64,000 nucleotides of DNA from Halorussus pelagicus (GTDB lineage Archaea; Halobacteriota; Halobacteria; Halobacteriales; Haladaptataceae), in the NCBI RefSeq assembly GCF_004087835.1, contig NZ_CP035119.1:682001-746000 (forward strand). The letters run 5' to 3'. The position numbers and the translations under genes were made by a program. Shown piece by piece: positions 44,895-53,120 of this stretch; positions within the stretch are counted from its first letter, which is position 1; the number at the start of each line of letters is the position of its first letter. The notes under the pieces are model-generated. The model saw nothing but the letters and a program-made list of their open reading frames with translations, did no database searches and was not told the origin of the DNA.

Positions 44895-45860
44895 ATGGCA
44901 CGAGTCGTCGCCGGAGCGCGCCTCCACTTCGGCTTTCAGAACCTCTCGCTGGCCCACGAGCGACTCTACGGGTCGCTCGGAGTCGCGCTCGACTCGCCGC
45001 GGGTCGAGGTGGTGGCCGACCCCGCAGAGACGGTTCGATGTAACCACGACGACGCCAGCGCGTACGCCCGCCGCGCGGTCGAACTTCTCGGTGTCTCCGG
45101 CGCAGACGTAACGGTCGAGCGAACCCTGCCACGACACGTCGGTCTCGGGAGCGGGACGCAGTTGGCACTCGCGGTGCTCGCGGCGGTCGCGCGCGCTCAC
45201 GGCCGCAATCCGCGAGTCCGCGAGCGCGCCCCAAAACTAGGCCGTGGCGGTCGGAGCGGCGTCGGGGTGGCGACCTTCGAGTCCGGCGGGTTCGTCCTCG
45301 ACTCGGGACACCCGACCGAGCGGTTCACGGCCGACCGACCGCCCCGCGGGGAGTGGTCGGTCCCGCCGGTCACGGCCAGCCACGAGGTCCCCGACGACTG
45401 GCGCTTCGTGGTCGTTCACCCCGACGCGGAACCCGGCCGGAGCGGCGACGACGAGGACGCCAGCATGCGGTCGGTCGTCGAGCGCGCGGACCCCTCGCTC
45501 GCCGACGAAATCGCCGCGGTCGTGACTCGGCGCGTCCTCCCAGCAGTCGCCGAGGGCGACCCCGAGACGTTCGGCGCGGCGCTCGCCGAGGTGGGCCGGT
45601 TGAACGGCGCGTGGTACGCCGACGAGCAGGGCGGCGTCTACCGCCCGCCGGTCGGCGAACTCGTCGCGGAGCTATCCGGAACGACCGCGATAGCTGGCGC
45701 TGGCCAGTCGTCGTGGGGTCCCGCGGTCTACGCCGTGACCACCGACGAGCGCGCGCCTGCGGCCCGCGAGGCGGCCCACGCGGCGCTCTCGGCGGCGGGC
45801 GTCGGCGGCGAGGTGGTGGTCGCCGAACCCCGGAATCGGGGCGCGGAAATCGACGCGTGA
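44895..45860 (+). CDS. Beta-ribofuranosylaminobenzene 5'-phosphate (beta-RFAP) synthase family protein
   Basis: The 321-residue protein has the GHMP-kinase-like fold of beta-RFAP synthase. RLHFGFQNLSLAHERLYGS is the family N terminus, the phosphate loop reads LPRHVGLGSGTQLALAVLAA and a conserved second block is RGGRSGVGVATFESGGFVLD. In methanogens it joins p-hydroxy- or p-aminobenzoate to PRPP in methanopterin synthesis. Haloarchaea are not known to make methanopterin, so the true product is in doubt. The long upstream frame beginning at 44574 overlaps the glycosyltransferase and is not real. Confidence 0.85.
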   Translation: MARVVAGARLHFGFQNLSLAHERLYGSLGVALDSPRVEVVADPAETVRCNHDDASAYARRAVELLGVSGADVTVERTLPRHVGLGSGTQLALAVLAAVARAHGRNPRVRERAPKLGRGGRSGVGVATFESGGFVLDSGHPTERFTADRPPRGEWSVPPVTASHEVPDDWRFVVVHPDAEPGRSGDDEDASMRSVVERADPSLADEIAAVVTRRVLPAVAEGDPETFGAALAEVGRLNGAWYADEQGGVYRPPVGELVAELSGTTAIAGAGQSSWGPAVYAVTTDERAPAAREAAHAALSAAGVGGEVVVAEPRNRGAEIDA

Positions 45861-46096
45861 GTTGGCACAGTCCTCTCGGAGTAGTCGGACTGGCGGTCAC
45901 GGAGTCATCGACACTGCCGACTGAGTCGTCGGCTCCCTGTCCGTGACCGCGCGAAGCGTCCGTGCAAGGATGGTCTCGGTTTCGTATTTGAACGTTCGCG
46001 TCGAAGAAAGGACTCCGGATGAGTCCGGGGAGAGAAGCGAGACTGGTAGACGAAAGACCCAAACGCCCCGGCCGAGACCCCCGTAACGAGAGCTTC

Positions 46097-46933
46097 ATGA
46101 ACCGAATTCCGTTCGGCGTCTCCCGACTGGACGACATCATCGGCGGCGGCGCGCCGCCCGGAAGCGTGGTTCTGCTGGCAGGCGAGGCCGGGGCCGGTGC
46201 CCGCGAGTTCTGCTACACCAGCGCGACCATCAACGGGTTGGCCCACACCGACGAGGAGCAGTTCGGTCTCCACTACGGCGAGGTGTCCGACCGGGCCGCG
46301 GTGCCCGAGGATATCCACTACGTCTCGTTCACCGCCAGCGGCGACGAACTCCGGCGGGAAATCGAGTTCACCATGAGCGAGGAGATAGTCCGGCCGGGCG
46401 TCCGGACCGTCGATTTCGCCGACTTCAGTCAGGAATACTTCCAACTCTCTGCGATTCCCCGCGAGTGGTACACCCGCAAGACTCAGACCATCACCGACCT
46501 CGGGAAAGGGGGCGACCGCCGTGGTGTGCTAGAAGCGCTCGGCGAGTACCTCAACGAACACGCCACGGGCAACCTCGTCGTCATCGACTCGCTGACCGAC
46601 CTCGCGCGCGCGCCGAACGAACACTTAGACTGGAGCGATATCACTCTACTCGTCAAGGGTCTCCAAAAGGCCTCGCGCGCGTGGGACGGCCTGATTTTGG
46701 TCCTCGTGAATCAGGAAGCCCTCTCGGACATCCAGATGGGGAGTCTGATGGGTGCGGCCGACGGCACCATCGCCTTTGAGTGGGAGACCGGCGGCAACGA
46801 GCGCGACCGGGTGATGTTCGTCCGGGAGTTCCGCGGGGTGTTGTCGCGGTTGGAGGCCGAGGACATCATCCGCTTCGAGACGGAGATTCACGACGCCGGA
46901 TTCGACATCAGTAACGTGCGGAAGATTCGCTGA
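46097..46933 (+). CDS. HTR-like RecA-fold protein with degenerate Walker A
   Basis: The 278-residue protein follows the KaiC/RAD55 layout (MNRIPFGVSRLDDIIGGGAP, LVVIDSLTDLARAP as Walker B-like strand). Its Walker A reads GEAGAGAREFC (29-39): the Lys of GxxGxGKT is Ala35 and the Ser/Thr is Arg36. It therefore should not hydrolyse ATP in the usual way and may be regulatory. In haloarchaea such proteins are annotated HTR-like. The longer frame to 46019 starts with Arg-rich residues and looks spurious. Confidence 0.85.
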   Translation: MNRIPFGVSRLDDIIGGGAPPGSVVLLAGEAGAGAREFCYTSATINGLAHTDEEQFGLHYGEVSDRAAVPEDIHYVSFTASGDELRREIEFTMSEEIVRPGVRTVDFADFSQEYFQLSAIPREWYTRKTQTITDLGKGGDRRGVLEALGEYLNEHATGNLVVIDSLTDLARAPNEHLDWSDITLLVKGLQKASRAWDGLILVLVNQEALSDIQMGSLMGAADGTIAFEWETGGNERDRVMFVREFRGVLSRLEAEDIIRFETEIHDAGFDISNVRKIR

Positions 46934-47248
46934 GGGGTTCAGTCACGTTTGTGGAATTGTTCAGATAAGCTGATTCCATGCAAAGACGGAGTTTGCAACC
47001 AATTTTCGGCGGTACGGTGAGTAGCGTTCTGGAAATAGTTGGCATGAAACGGTTACTGAACTTCATCAGCGGTTCCGGTATCACCTCTTGCTCCACACCA
47101 TCTAACTCGATTCATTGCCACAGCCGTTGAGTCGGTCGAATTCTGGCAGAGGCAACCAGAACTCCAATCGCCTCATGCTTCAACGCGTATCTGAACAGTA
47201 CCTGTACCGTGCGCCACATTTATTACATTCTATTACGTTCTATTATAC
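46934..47248. other. Gene-free gap upstream of the toxin pair
   Basis: No coding sequence with convincing haloarchaeal composition is seen. GC content falls relative to neighbours toward the toxin pair, and the last 32 bases hold tandem repeats described separately. Confidence 0.6.
47217..47246. promoter_or_regulatory. Three tandem 10-base repeats over the toxin-pair promoter
   Basis: The repeats are catttattac (47217-47226), attctattac (47227-47236) and gttctattat (47237-47246), ending two bases before the ATG. They span the TATA position and the expected start of a leaderless transcript, and their 10-base spacing puts them on one face of the helix. Confidence 0.6.
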
Positions 47249-47566
47249 ATGCCAATCAGTATCGATCAGTTCAACGAAGACCCGTCGGGAGCCCTCGACA
47301 TCCAAGAGGGCACCAATCCCTACCGCATCATCCAGTTCCTCGCCGAAAACGAACATCAAGCGTTCACCCAAACCGAAATCCACGAGGCGACCGGTATCAA
47401 TCGCGGAAGCGTCGGTGCCACCCTATCGCGTCTCGAAGACCGTGGTCTCGTCCGTCATCGCGGTCGGTACTGGGCACTCGCCGAAGACGACCGCCTCGCG
47501 TCATACGCGGCCCAGACGCGGGCCAGTTCGGCGTCAACGACCGACGACTACTACGGTGAAGAATAG
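47249..47566 (+). CDS. Winged-helix protein, probable antitoxin
   Basis: The 105-residue protein has a winged-helix core at about 25-75 (YRIIQFLAENEHQAFTQTEI, ATGINRGSVGATLSRLEDRG) followed by a flexible acidic tail (TTDDYYGEE), the part that in toxin-antitoxin pairs usually blocks the toxin. A MarR/TrmB-like fold is likely. It is immediately upstream of a MazF-like gene, with the start just two bases past its stop, and its promoter carries tandem repeats. Autoregulation is inferred. Confidence 0.75.
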   Translation: MPISIDQFNEDPSGALDIQEGTNPYRIIQFLAENEHQAFTQTEIHEATGINRGSVGATLSRLEDRGLVRHRGRYWALAEDDRLASYAAQTRASSASTTDDYYGEE

Positions 47567-47568
47567 CG

Positions 47569-47898
47569 ATGATGTACGACCGCGGTGTAGTCGTGAAAGG
47601 CCCGGACCTGCTCGCTGACCACAACTATCGCCCCTACGTCTGTCTAAGTGACGACGCTCACCCGTTTAGCGATGAGGAAGCACTCTACGCGGCGGTTACG
47701 ACAACACGACGCGCGGTTGCGATTCCGCTCGCAGACGCCGAGTTCAAAACCGGTGGACTCCCCCGTGAAAGCTACGTCAATCCGTGGACCGTCGTGCCCA
47801 TCCGGCACGCAGATGTTCACGGTGAAGAAGGTCGCCTAGTCGAAGCGACGACAAAGAAGGTTGCACAGGAGGCCGCCGGGTATCTAGGCGTCGAGTAG
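47569..47898 (+). CDS. PemK/MazF-like toxin
   Basis: The 109-residue protein shows the PemK/MazF strand order: GVVVKGPDLLADHNYRPYVC (with the Arg-Pro turn), LSDDAHPFSDEEALYAAVTT, then VNPWTVVPIRHADV. MazF proteins are ribonucleases that cleave RNA. Catalytic status here is not proven: the loop that carries the usual Arg/Thr pair needs alignment. A second Met at 47572 is an alternative start. The gene directly follows the winged-helix protein, consistent with a type II toxin-antitoxin operon. Confidence 0.7.
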   Translation: MMYDRGVVVKGPDLLADHNYRPYVCLSDDAHPFSDEEALYAAVTTTRRAVAIPLADAEFKTGGLPRESYVNPWTVVPIRHADVHGEEGRLVEATTKKVAQEAAGYLGVE

Positions 47899-47902
47899 GA
47901 AA

Positions 47903-48391
47903 CTACCCGTCTACGTACTCCCCGTCCACTTTCTCAGCTAGCCCCAACAACACGGCCCACTCCAACAGATACTCCACGCGCTCGCTCCAAATCGTCTCCC
48001 ACGTATTCGGATTCTTGTAGTGTTCCCACGTCGGGACCTCCTCTTCGAACTGCTCGAACACCGTCTCGGCAGAAAGTGGTCTCCCGGCGTCGTCCAGAAT
48101 CTCTAACAGCGCGGGCGCCCCGAAGACGTTTGCTCGGAACTGCTCGGCCAGAAACTCCGGCGTCGGGTCCTCGCGCGTCCGGGTAAAGCCCGACGACTGC
48201 TCCTCGGCCAGTCCGAGCGCGCGCAGGAACGTCAGCCACGTCCGGGCCTCGTCTCGACTCGTCAGGTCGGTCCGGTTGAGCATCCGGGCGCAACAGTCGT
48301 CTTCGCTCCCCGGTACGAGCGGCACCGCGCGCTGTGCGTCGGCCACGAAGTCGAGGGACTGGGGCGGTTCGGGAACCAGTTTGAATTGCAT
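47903..48391 (-). CDS. Conserved haloarchaeal protein, unknown (helical)
   Basis: The 162-residue soluble protein begins MQFKLVPEPPQSLDFVADAQ and looks mostly helical. The second half (ETVFEQFEEEVPTWEHYKNP, YLLEWAVLLGLAEKVDGEYV) resembles a winged-helix pair, with SSGFTRTREDPTPEFLAEQF in the middle. I recognise no function. Its stop is 5 bases from the MazF-like stop on the opposite strand, and it starts 16 bases after mch ends on the same strand, so mch and this gene are probably co-transcribed. Confidence 0.7.
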   Translation of the reverse strand: MQFKLVPEPPQSLDFVADAQRAVPLVPGSEDDCCARMLNRTDLTSRDEARTWLTFLRALGLAEEQSSGFTRTREDPTPEFLAEQFRANVFGAPALLEILDDAGRPLSAETVFEQFEEEVPTWEHYKNPNTWETIWSERVEYLLEWAVLLGLAEKVDGEYVDG

Positions 48392-48407
48392 CCTCTCTCC
48401 CTCCGAC

Positions 48408-49340
48408 TCAGATGCCGAAGCTCTCGGCCAGCAGGTCTTCGTCGCGCTCGCCGACGACGTAGGTGTCGCCGCCGATTACGTCCACCGTCGCGCGGGCGGG
48501 CGCGAAGACGCCCTCCGCGACATCGTAGAAGTCCCAATCGACAGATTCGAAGATTTCCGCGAAGTGGGTGCCGTACTCGTCGTTCGCGGTCGAGACGATT
48601 TCGTCGAAGCGGTCGAACTCCTCGCGGACGGTCATGTGAACTTCGCCGCCGTAGGCCAGCGCGTCGTTCGTCCGCGCGATGGCGGTCTCCTCGTCGCCCG
48701 CCACGGGCGCGACTGGGGCCGACCCGGTGGCGCTCACCACATCGAGGGGGTCGTAGCCGAGTTCCGAGAGTCGGAAGACGGCCATCTCGGCCGCGCGCGA
48801 GGCGATGCCGACGCTCCCGGCGAGGCTGGCGGTCGGAACCGACGCGAGAAAGACGCTGGTCGTCTCGACGCCGGTCAGGTCCGCGACCTGCTCGGCGGCC
48901 GACGCGGTGGGGTAGTCGTCGCTCTCGACGGCCAGCACCGCGAAGTCCGACACGTCCTCGTAGCCCACACGCGCGAACTCGTCTTCCTCCGCGACGAGCG
49001 CGCGGGCCGGGCCGCTCCCGAGACCCTCGAAGTCCTCGGTCGTGAGCTCCCACCCGGCCTTCTGCGAGCAGAGCAGGGCCAGCGCGGGGTGGTCGCTGGT
49101 CAACTCGACGTACTGGAAGGGCGCGCCAGCGACCTCGTCCATCCGGGTCTGTACCGTTGCGAGTCCCGCGGTCTGCATCTCCGCAAGCAGGAGTCCGGCC
49201 TCGACGCCGCCGTCGAACTCGTGGCCGAAGTCCAGTACCGTGGCTCCGTTGTCGAGTTCGCGCGCGCCGATGTCCAACTCTTCGGCGAAATCGAGGGCTT
49301 CGTCGGCGAGTTCCAACGCGTTCCGATTGAGACTGTCCAT
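48408..49340 (-). CDS. mch: Methenyltetrahydromethanopterin cyclohydrolase family protein
   Basis: The 310-residue protein matches Mch, which hydrolyses N5,N10-methenyl-pterin to formyl-pterin. Family segments include NALELADEALDFAEELDIG, GATVLDFGHEFDGG, QKAGWELTTEDFEGLGSGPA and a glycine-rich VHMTVREEFD region. The upstream in-frame extension to 49538 is ruled out by its overlap with the neighbour. In haloarchaea Mch may act on tetrahydrofolate or an unidentified pterin. Gene pair with the unknown protein at 47903. Confidence 0.88.
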   Translation of the reverse strand: MDSLNRNALELADEALDFAEELDIGARELDNGATVLDFGHEFDGGVEAGLLLAEMQTAGLATVQTRMDEVAGAPFQYVELTSDHPALALLCSQKAGWELTTEDFEGLGSGPARALVAEEDEFARVGYEDVSDFAVLAVESDDYPTASAAEQVADLTGVETTSVFLASVPTASLAGSVGIASRAAEMAVFRLSELGYDPLDVVSATGSAPVAPVAGDEETAIARTNDALAYGGEVHMTVREEFDRFDEIVSTANDEYGTHFAEIFESVDWDFYDVAEGVFAPARATVDVIGGDTYVVGERDEDLLAESFGI

Positions 49341-49491
49341 GTGCGCCGATTGGGCGTCACCCCGTAAACCGTTTATCAGTCGGTGTGGGTTCGACGGTTT
49401 CGACAACTTCGGACCGTCCGATTCCGACTCGGTGACGGCCACGCAGCATGAACTTCCGGCGGGAGAGGTGAGAAAACGCTCGGCTCCGGGA

Positions 49492-49803
49492 CTACCGTTC
49501 CCGTTTCGCCTCTCGGCCGAGCGCGTCCTCGACCGCATCTACTTTCTCGTGCGCGCGTTGCTCGCGCGTGCGCTTGTCGTCTATTTTCAGGACCGTACTC
49601 ACGCGGTCGCCGTCCACCGCCTCGTGGGCGGCTTGGGCGGCCGCAAACAGTTCATCCACCGAATCGGTCTCGATGACGGTCCCCATCGGGTTGGTCTCGT
49701 AGGACACGTCGAAGTCGTCGAGCGCGGCGACGGCCTTGGCCACTTCCTCGGCCATGCTTTCCTCGACGACCGGTGCGACGCTCAGGAGTGCGATTACGGC
49801 CAT
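49492..49803 (-). CDS. MTH1187/YqgV family thiamine-binding-type protein
   Basis: The 103-residue protein is a single MTH1187/DUF77 domain: VIALLSVAPVVEESMAEEVA, DVSYETNPMGTVIET and a charged helix SVDELFAAAQAAHEAVDGDR. Proteins of this family assemble into tetramers and bind thiamine or hydroxymethylpyrimidine-like ligands. Whether it is for uptake or regulation is unknown. It lies between tRNA-Gly and mch on the same strand. Confidence 0.88.
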   Translation of the reverse strand: MAVIALLSVAPVVEESMAEEVAKAVAALDDFDVSYETNPMGTVIETDSVDELFAAAQAAHEAVDGDRVSTVLKIDDKRTREQRAHEKVDAVEDALGREAKRER

Positions 49804-49925
49804 AGCGGATGGACGAACGGGCGGCGGCCTCTTTGCCGTTTGGTCCTCATCGGTCGTCGTGACAAAATGCGACGCGACGACGTAACGTAGAGTTACAACT
49901 CCGTGGGAAGTAGCGTTTGGAAAAG

Positions 49926-49996
49926 TGCGCCGGCGGGGATTTGAACCCCGGTTGCGACCATGGCAAGGTCACGTGATACCACTACACTACCAGCGC
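49926..49996 (-). tRNA. tRNA-Gly (anticodon GCC)
   Basis: The minus strand gives a 71-base tRNA. The acceptor GCGCTGG pairs with CCGGCGC (one G-U), followed by discriminator A. The anticodon arm GTGACC-TTGCCAT-GGTCGC gives anticodon GCC. T-arm is CGGGG-TTCAAAT-CCCCG. No intron, no encoded CCA. Confidence 0.95.
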
Positions 49997-50208
49997 CCTG
50001 CGAGTGCATTTCTACGTAATGCCGGGTAACAAATAAGGCTTGCGAATCGAAGTAGAATCGGGGGGCGGTGACACGAATCAAGGACCGATTTCTGGCGCTA
50101 CGAGCTTTGTGACGCGGCCGCACAGATAGAACCAAAGCGGCACCCTTTTACGAACCAAGCCGGTACGATTCGCTACAGTCTAGTGACGGGGCGTCGAAGC
50201 GTCACGGT

Positions 50209-51099
50209 ATGACCGTCAGCCTACTCGTTCCGTCATCCCTCGTCCGGGAAGCCGAAGACAAGCGCGAGGCGACTCGCAAAATCGGTTACGTCGCCCGCGC
50301 GGCGACGGTGTTCCGGGCCGACCGCCTCGGGGTCTTTCCCGACCCTGAGGGGGAGGAAAAATGGGGTGGCGGGTTCGTAAGCACCGTGCTGAACTACGCC
50401 GCGACGCCGCCCTACCTCCGAAAAGAGGTATTCGGTAAGCGGGACGAACTGGAGTACGCGGGCATCCTACCGCCGCTCCGCGCTCCGTCACAGACCGGCT
50501 CCGAATCCGAGGGTTCGGGGTCGTTAAGACAGGGAATCGTGACCGAGGTCGGACCTGAAGGGCGCGTTCGGGTCAATTGCGGACTGCAACACCCGATCTC
50601 GCTCGTCGTGCCGCCAGAAATGGAGGTCGGCGAGCGGGAGCGCGTAACCGTCAGGATCTCTTCGCGAAGTCCGGTCCGTGCGAAGCTCGTAGACGAGCCC
50701 CTTTCGGGCTGGTCGGTGATGCGCACGGACCTTCCGGCGGCGCTCGACCGCGACGACGCGGGCGTTCGAATCGCAACGTCCCGCCACGGGGTCGAATTGA
50801 CGACTCGGCGGCTGACCGATGTGGTCGGCCGTATCGAACGCGACGGTATGACTGTCGCGTTCGGCGCACCGGGTCGCGGCTTGCCGGAGATACTCGACCT
50901 CCCCACCGAAACGCTGGCCGACGCGCGGCCCGGCGACGACGGGGAGGACGAGGCGGACGCGGAGTCCGGAGTCGAATCGGGCGCACCCGGCCGGTTTGAC
51001 CTCTGGGTCAACGCGGTTCCGAATCAAGGCAGCAAGGTCGTGCGAACTGAAGAAGCGATGTTCGCCTCCCTTGCCTGTCTGAACCTCAAAGAGAAGTGA
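50209..51099 (+). CDS. SPOUT-type RNA methyltransferase (putative uridine-N3), conserved upstream of uL3
   Basis: The 296-residue protein is the haloarchaeal member of the DUF171/SPOUT group with an OB-fold insertion (about 105-160, GIVTEVGPEGRVRVNCGLQH). The knot region is at the C terminus: VTVAFGAPGRGLPEIL, LWVNAVPNQGSKVVRTEEAM. This gene regularly precedes rpl3 in archaea. rpl3 starts 5 bases after its stop, so it is the first gene of the ribosomal operon. RNA target is unproven here. Confidence 0.85.
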   Translation: MTVSLLVPSSLVREAEDKREATRKIGYVARAATVFRADRLGVFPDPEGEEKWGGGFVSTVLNYAATPPYLRKEVFGKRDELEYAGILPPLRAPSQTGSESEGSGSLRQGIVTEVGPEGRVRVNCGLQHPISLVVPPEMEVGERERVTVRISSRSPVRAKLVDEPLSGWSVMRTDLPAALDRDDAGVRIATSRHGVELTTRRLTDVVGRIERDGMTVAFGAPGRGLPEILDLPTETLADARPGDDGEDEADAESGVESGAPGRFDLWVNAVPNQGSKVVRTEEAMFASLACLNLKEK

Positions 51100-51103
51100 T
51101 ACG

Positions 51104-52120
51104 ATGCCAGAAACAAGCAGACCACGTAAAGGTTCGCTAGGGTTCGGCCCCCGCCAGCGCGCGGCCAGTGAGGTACCGCGCTTCAACTCGTGGCCCGACG
51201 GAGACGGCAACCCGTCTCTCCAAGGCTTCGCGGGTTACAAGGCAGGCATGACCCACGTGGTGATGGTGAACGACGAATCCAACTCCCCGCGAGAAGGGAT
51301 GGAGGAGACCGTTCCCGTCACTATCGTGGAGACGCCGCCGATGCGGGCGGTTGCTCTGCGAGCCTACGAAGACACGCCGTACGGCAAAAAGCCGCTGACG
51401 GAAGTGTGGGGCGACGACTTCCACGACGACCTCTCTCGCACGCTCGACGTGCCGGAGGACCACGATATCGACGCCGCCGAGTCAGAGCTCCGCGAGGCGC
51501 TCGACAACGGCGACGTTTCCGACCTTCGTGTCGTCACCCACACCGTTCCCGAAGAGGTGCCAAGCATTCCGAAGAAAAAGCCCGACGTGATGGAGAGTCG
51601 CGTCGGTGGCGGGTCGCTCAGCGACCGCGCCGACTTCGCGTTGGACCTCCTCGAAGACGGCGGGGAACACGCCATGAACGACGTGTTCCGCGCAGGCGAG
51701 TACACCGACGTCAGCGGTGTGACGAAAGGTAAAGGCACGCAGGGTCCCGTCAAGCGATGGGGCGTCCAGAAGCGGAAGGGCAAGCACGCCCGTCAGGGAT
51801 GGCGACGACGGATCGGCAACCTCGGTCCGTGGAACCCCTCGCGCGTCCGCTCGACGGTGCCCCAGCAGGGCCAGACCGGCTACCACCAGCGTACTGAACT
51901 CAACAAGCGCCTCATCGACATCGGTGAGGACGACGACATCAACGTTGACGGCGGCTTCGTCAACTACGGCGAAGTCGATGGTTCCTACGCGCTGGTCAAA
52001 GGCTCGGTCCCCGGTCCGGACAAGCGCCTCCTGCGTTTCCGCCCGGCCATCCGGCCGAAAGACCAGCCGCGCCTCGACCCCGAGGTACGGTACGTAAGCA
52101 CCGAATCCAATCAGGGATAA
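51104..52120 (+). CDS. rpl3: Ribosomal protein uL3
   Basis: The 338-residue large-subunit protein starts MPETSRPRKGSLGFGPRQRA, and its extended loop reaches the peptidyl transferase centre (VKRWGVQKRKGKHARQGWRR). It has the standard archaeal length. It begins the ribosomal protein run of the S10 operon, three bases before rpl4. Confidence 0.98.
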   Translation: MPETSRPRKGSLGFGPRQRAASEVPRFNSWPDGDGNPSLQGFAGYKAGMTHVVMVNDESNSPREGMEETVPVTIVETPPMRAVALRAYEDTPYGKKPLTEVWGDDFHDDLSRTLDVPEDHDIDAAESELREALDNGDVSDLRVVTHTVPEEVPSIPKKKPDVMESRVGGGSLSDRADFALDLLEDGGEHAMNDVFRAGEYTDVSGVTKGKGTQGPVKRWGVQKRKGKHARQGWRRRIGNLGPWNPSRVRSTVPQQGQTGYHQRTELNKRLIDIGEDDDINVDGGFVNYGEVDGSYALVKGSVPGPDKRLLRFRPAIRPKDQPRLDPEVRYVSTESNQG

Positions 52121-52123
52121 AGT

Positions 52124-52870
52124 ATGCAAGCAACAGTACGAAACCTCGACGGCGAGGAAGACGGCACGCTCGACCTGCCGGATGTCTTCTCGAAGACTGT
52201 CCGGCCGGACCTCATCAAACGCGCCGTCCTCGCCGCGCAGGCAAACCGCAAGCAGGACTACGGCGCGGACGACTACGCCGGGATGCGAACCTCGGCGGAG
52301 TCGCCCGGCAGTGGTCGCGGGATGGCCCACGTCCCCCAAACGAACGGACAGGGCGCACGAGTGCCCCAGACCGTCGGTGGTCGCAAGGCCCACCCGCCGA
52401 AAGAAGAGAAGGACCGCTCGCTCGACATCAACACGAAAGAGCGAAAGAAGGCGATTCGGAGCGCCATCGCGGCGACGACCGACGCCGACACCGTGGCCGA
52501 GCGCGGCCACCAGTTCGACGACGACCTCGAACTGCCGCTCGTCGTCAGCGACGACTTCGAGGACCTCGTGAAGACCAAGGAGGTCGTCTCGTTCCTCGAA
52601 GCCATCGGCGCGGACGCCGATATCGAGCGCGCAGAGGAGAACAAGTCGATCCGAGCGGGTCGCGGGACCACGCGTGGGCGTAAGTACAAGACGCCCAAGT
52701 CGGTCCTGTTCGTGACCAGTGAGGAACCCTCGAAGGCCGCCCGCAACCTCGCGGGTGCCGACGTTGCCACGGCCCGAGAACTCAACGCAGAGGATCTCGC
52801 GCCCGGCACGCATCCCGGCCGACTCACCGTGTGGACCGAGAGCGCGGTCGAGGAGGTGGCCGACCGATGA
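52124..52870 (+). CDS. rpl4: Ribosomal protein uL4
   Basis: The 248-residue protein starts [20 protein letters not shown]. Its extended loop ([20 protein letters not shown], then [13 protein letters not shown]) lines the exit tunnel. It overlaps rpl23 by four bases (ATGA). Confidence 0.98.
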   Translation: MQATVRNLDGEEDGTLDLPDVFSKTVRPDLIKRAVLAAQANRKQDYGADDYAGMRTSAESPGSGRGMAHVPQTNGQGARVPQTVGGRKAHPPKEEKDRSLDINTKERKKAIRSAIAATTDADTVAERGHQFDDDLELPLVVSDDFEDLVKTKEVVSFLEAIGADADIERAEENKSIRAGRGTTRGRKYKTPKSVLFVTSEEPSKAARNLAGADVATARELNAEDLAPGTHPGRLTVWTESAVEEVADR

Positions 52871-53118
52871 GCGTCATCGAGTACCCGTGGGTCACTGAGA
52901 AGGCAATGAATCAGATGGACTTCGACAACAAGCTTCAGTTCATCGTGGACCTCGACGCCGAGAAGCCCGAGATCCGCGAGGAGATTCAGGAGCAGTACGA
53001 AGTCACCATCGAGAAGATCAACACGCAAGTCACCATGAACGGCGACAAGAAGGCCACGGTGACGCTTTCGGAGGACGACGACGCGCAGGAAGTCGCCTCC
53101 CGAATCGGGGTGTTCTGA
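52867..53118 (+). CDS. rpl23: Ribosomal protein uL23
   Basis: The 83-residue protein starts [20 protein letters not shown], overlapping the rpl4 stop by four bases, and sits at the tunnel exit where SRP docks. The longer frame starting at 52831 overlaps rpl4 and is not the real start. Confidence 0.97.
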   Translation: MSVIEYPWVTEKAMNQMDFDNKLQFIVDLDAEKPEIREEIQEQYEVTIEKINTQVTMNGDKKATVTLSEDDDAQEVASRIGVF

Positions 53119-53120
53119 AC

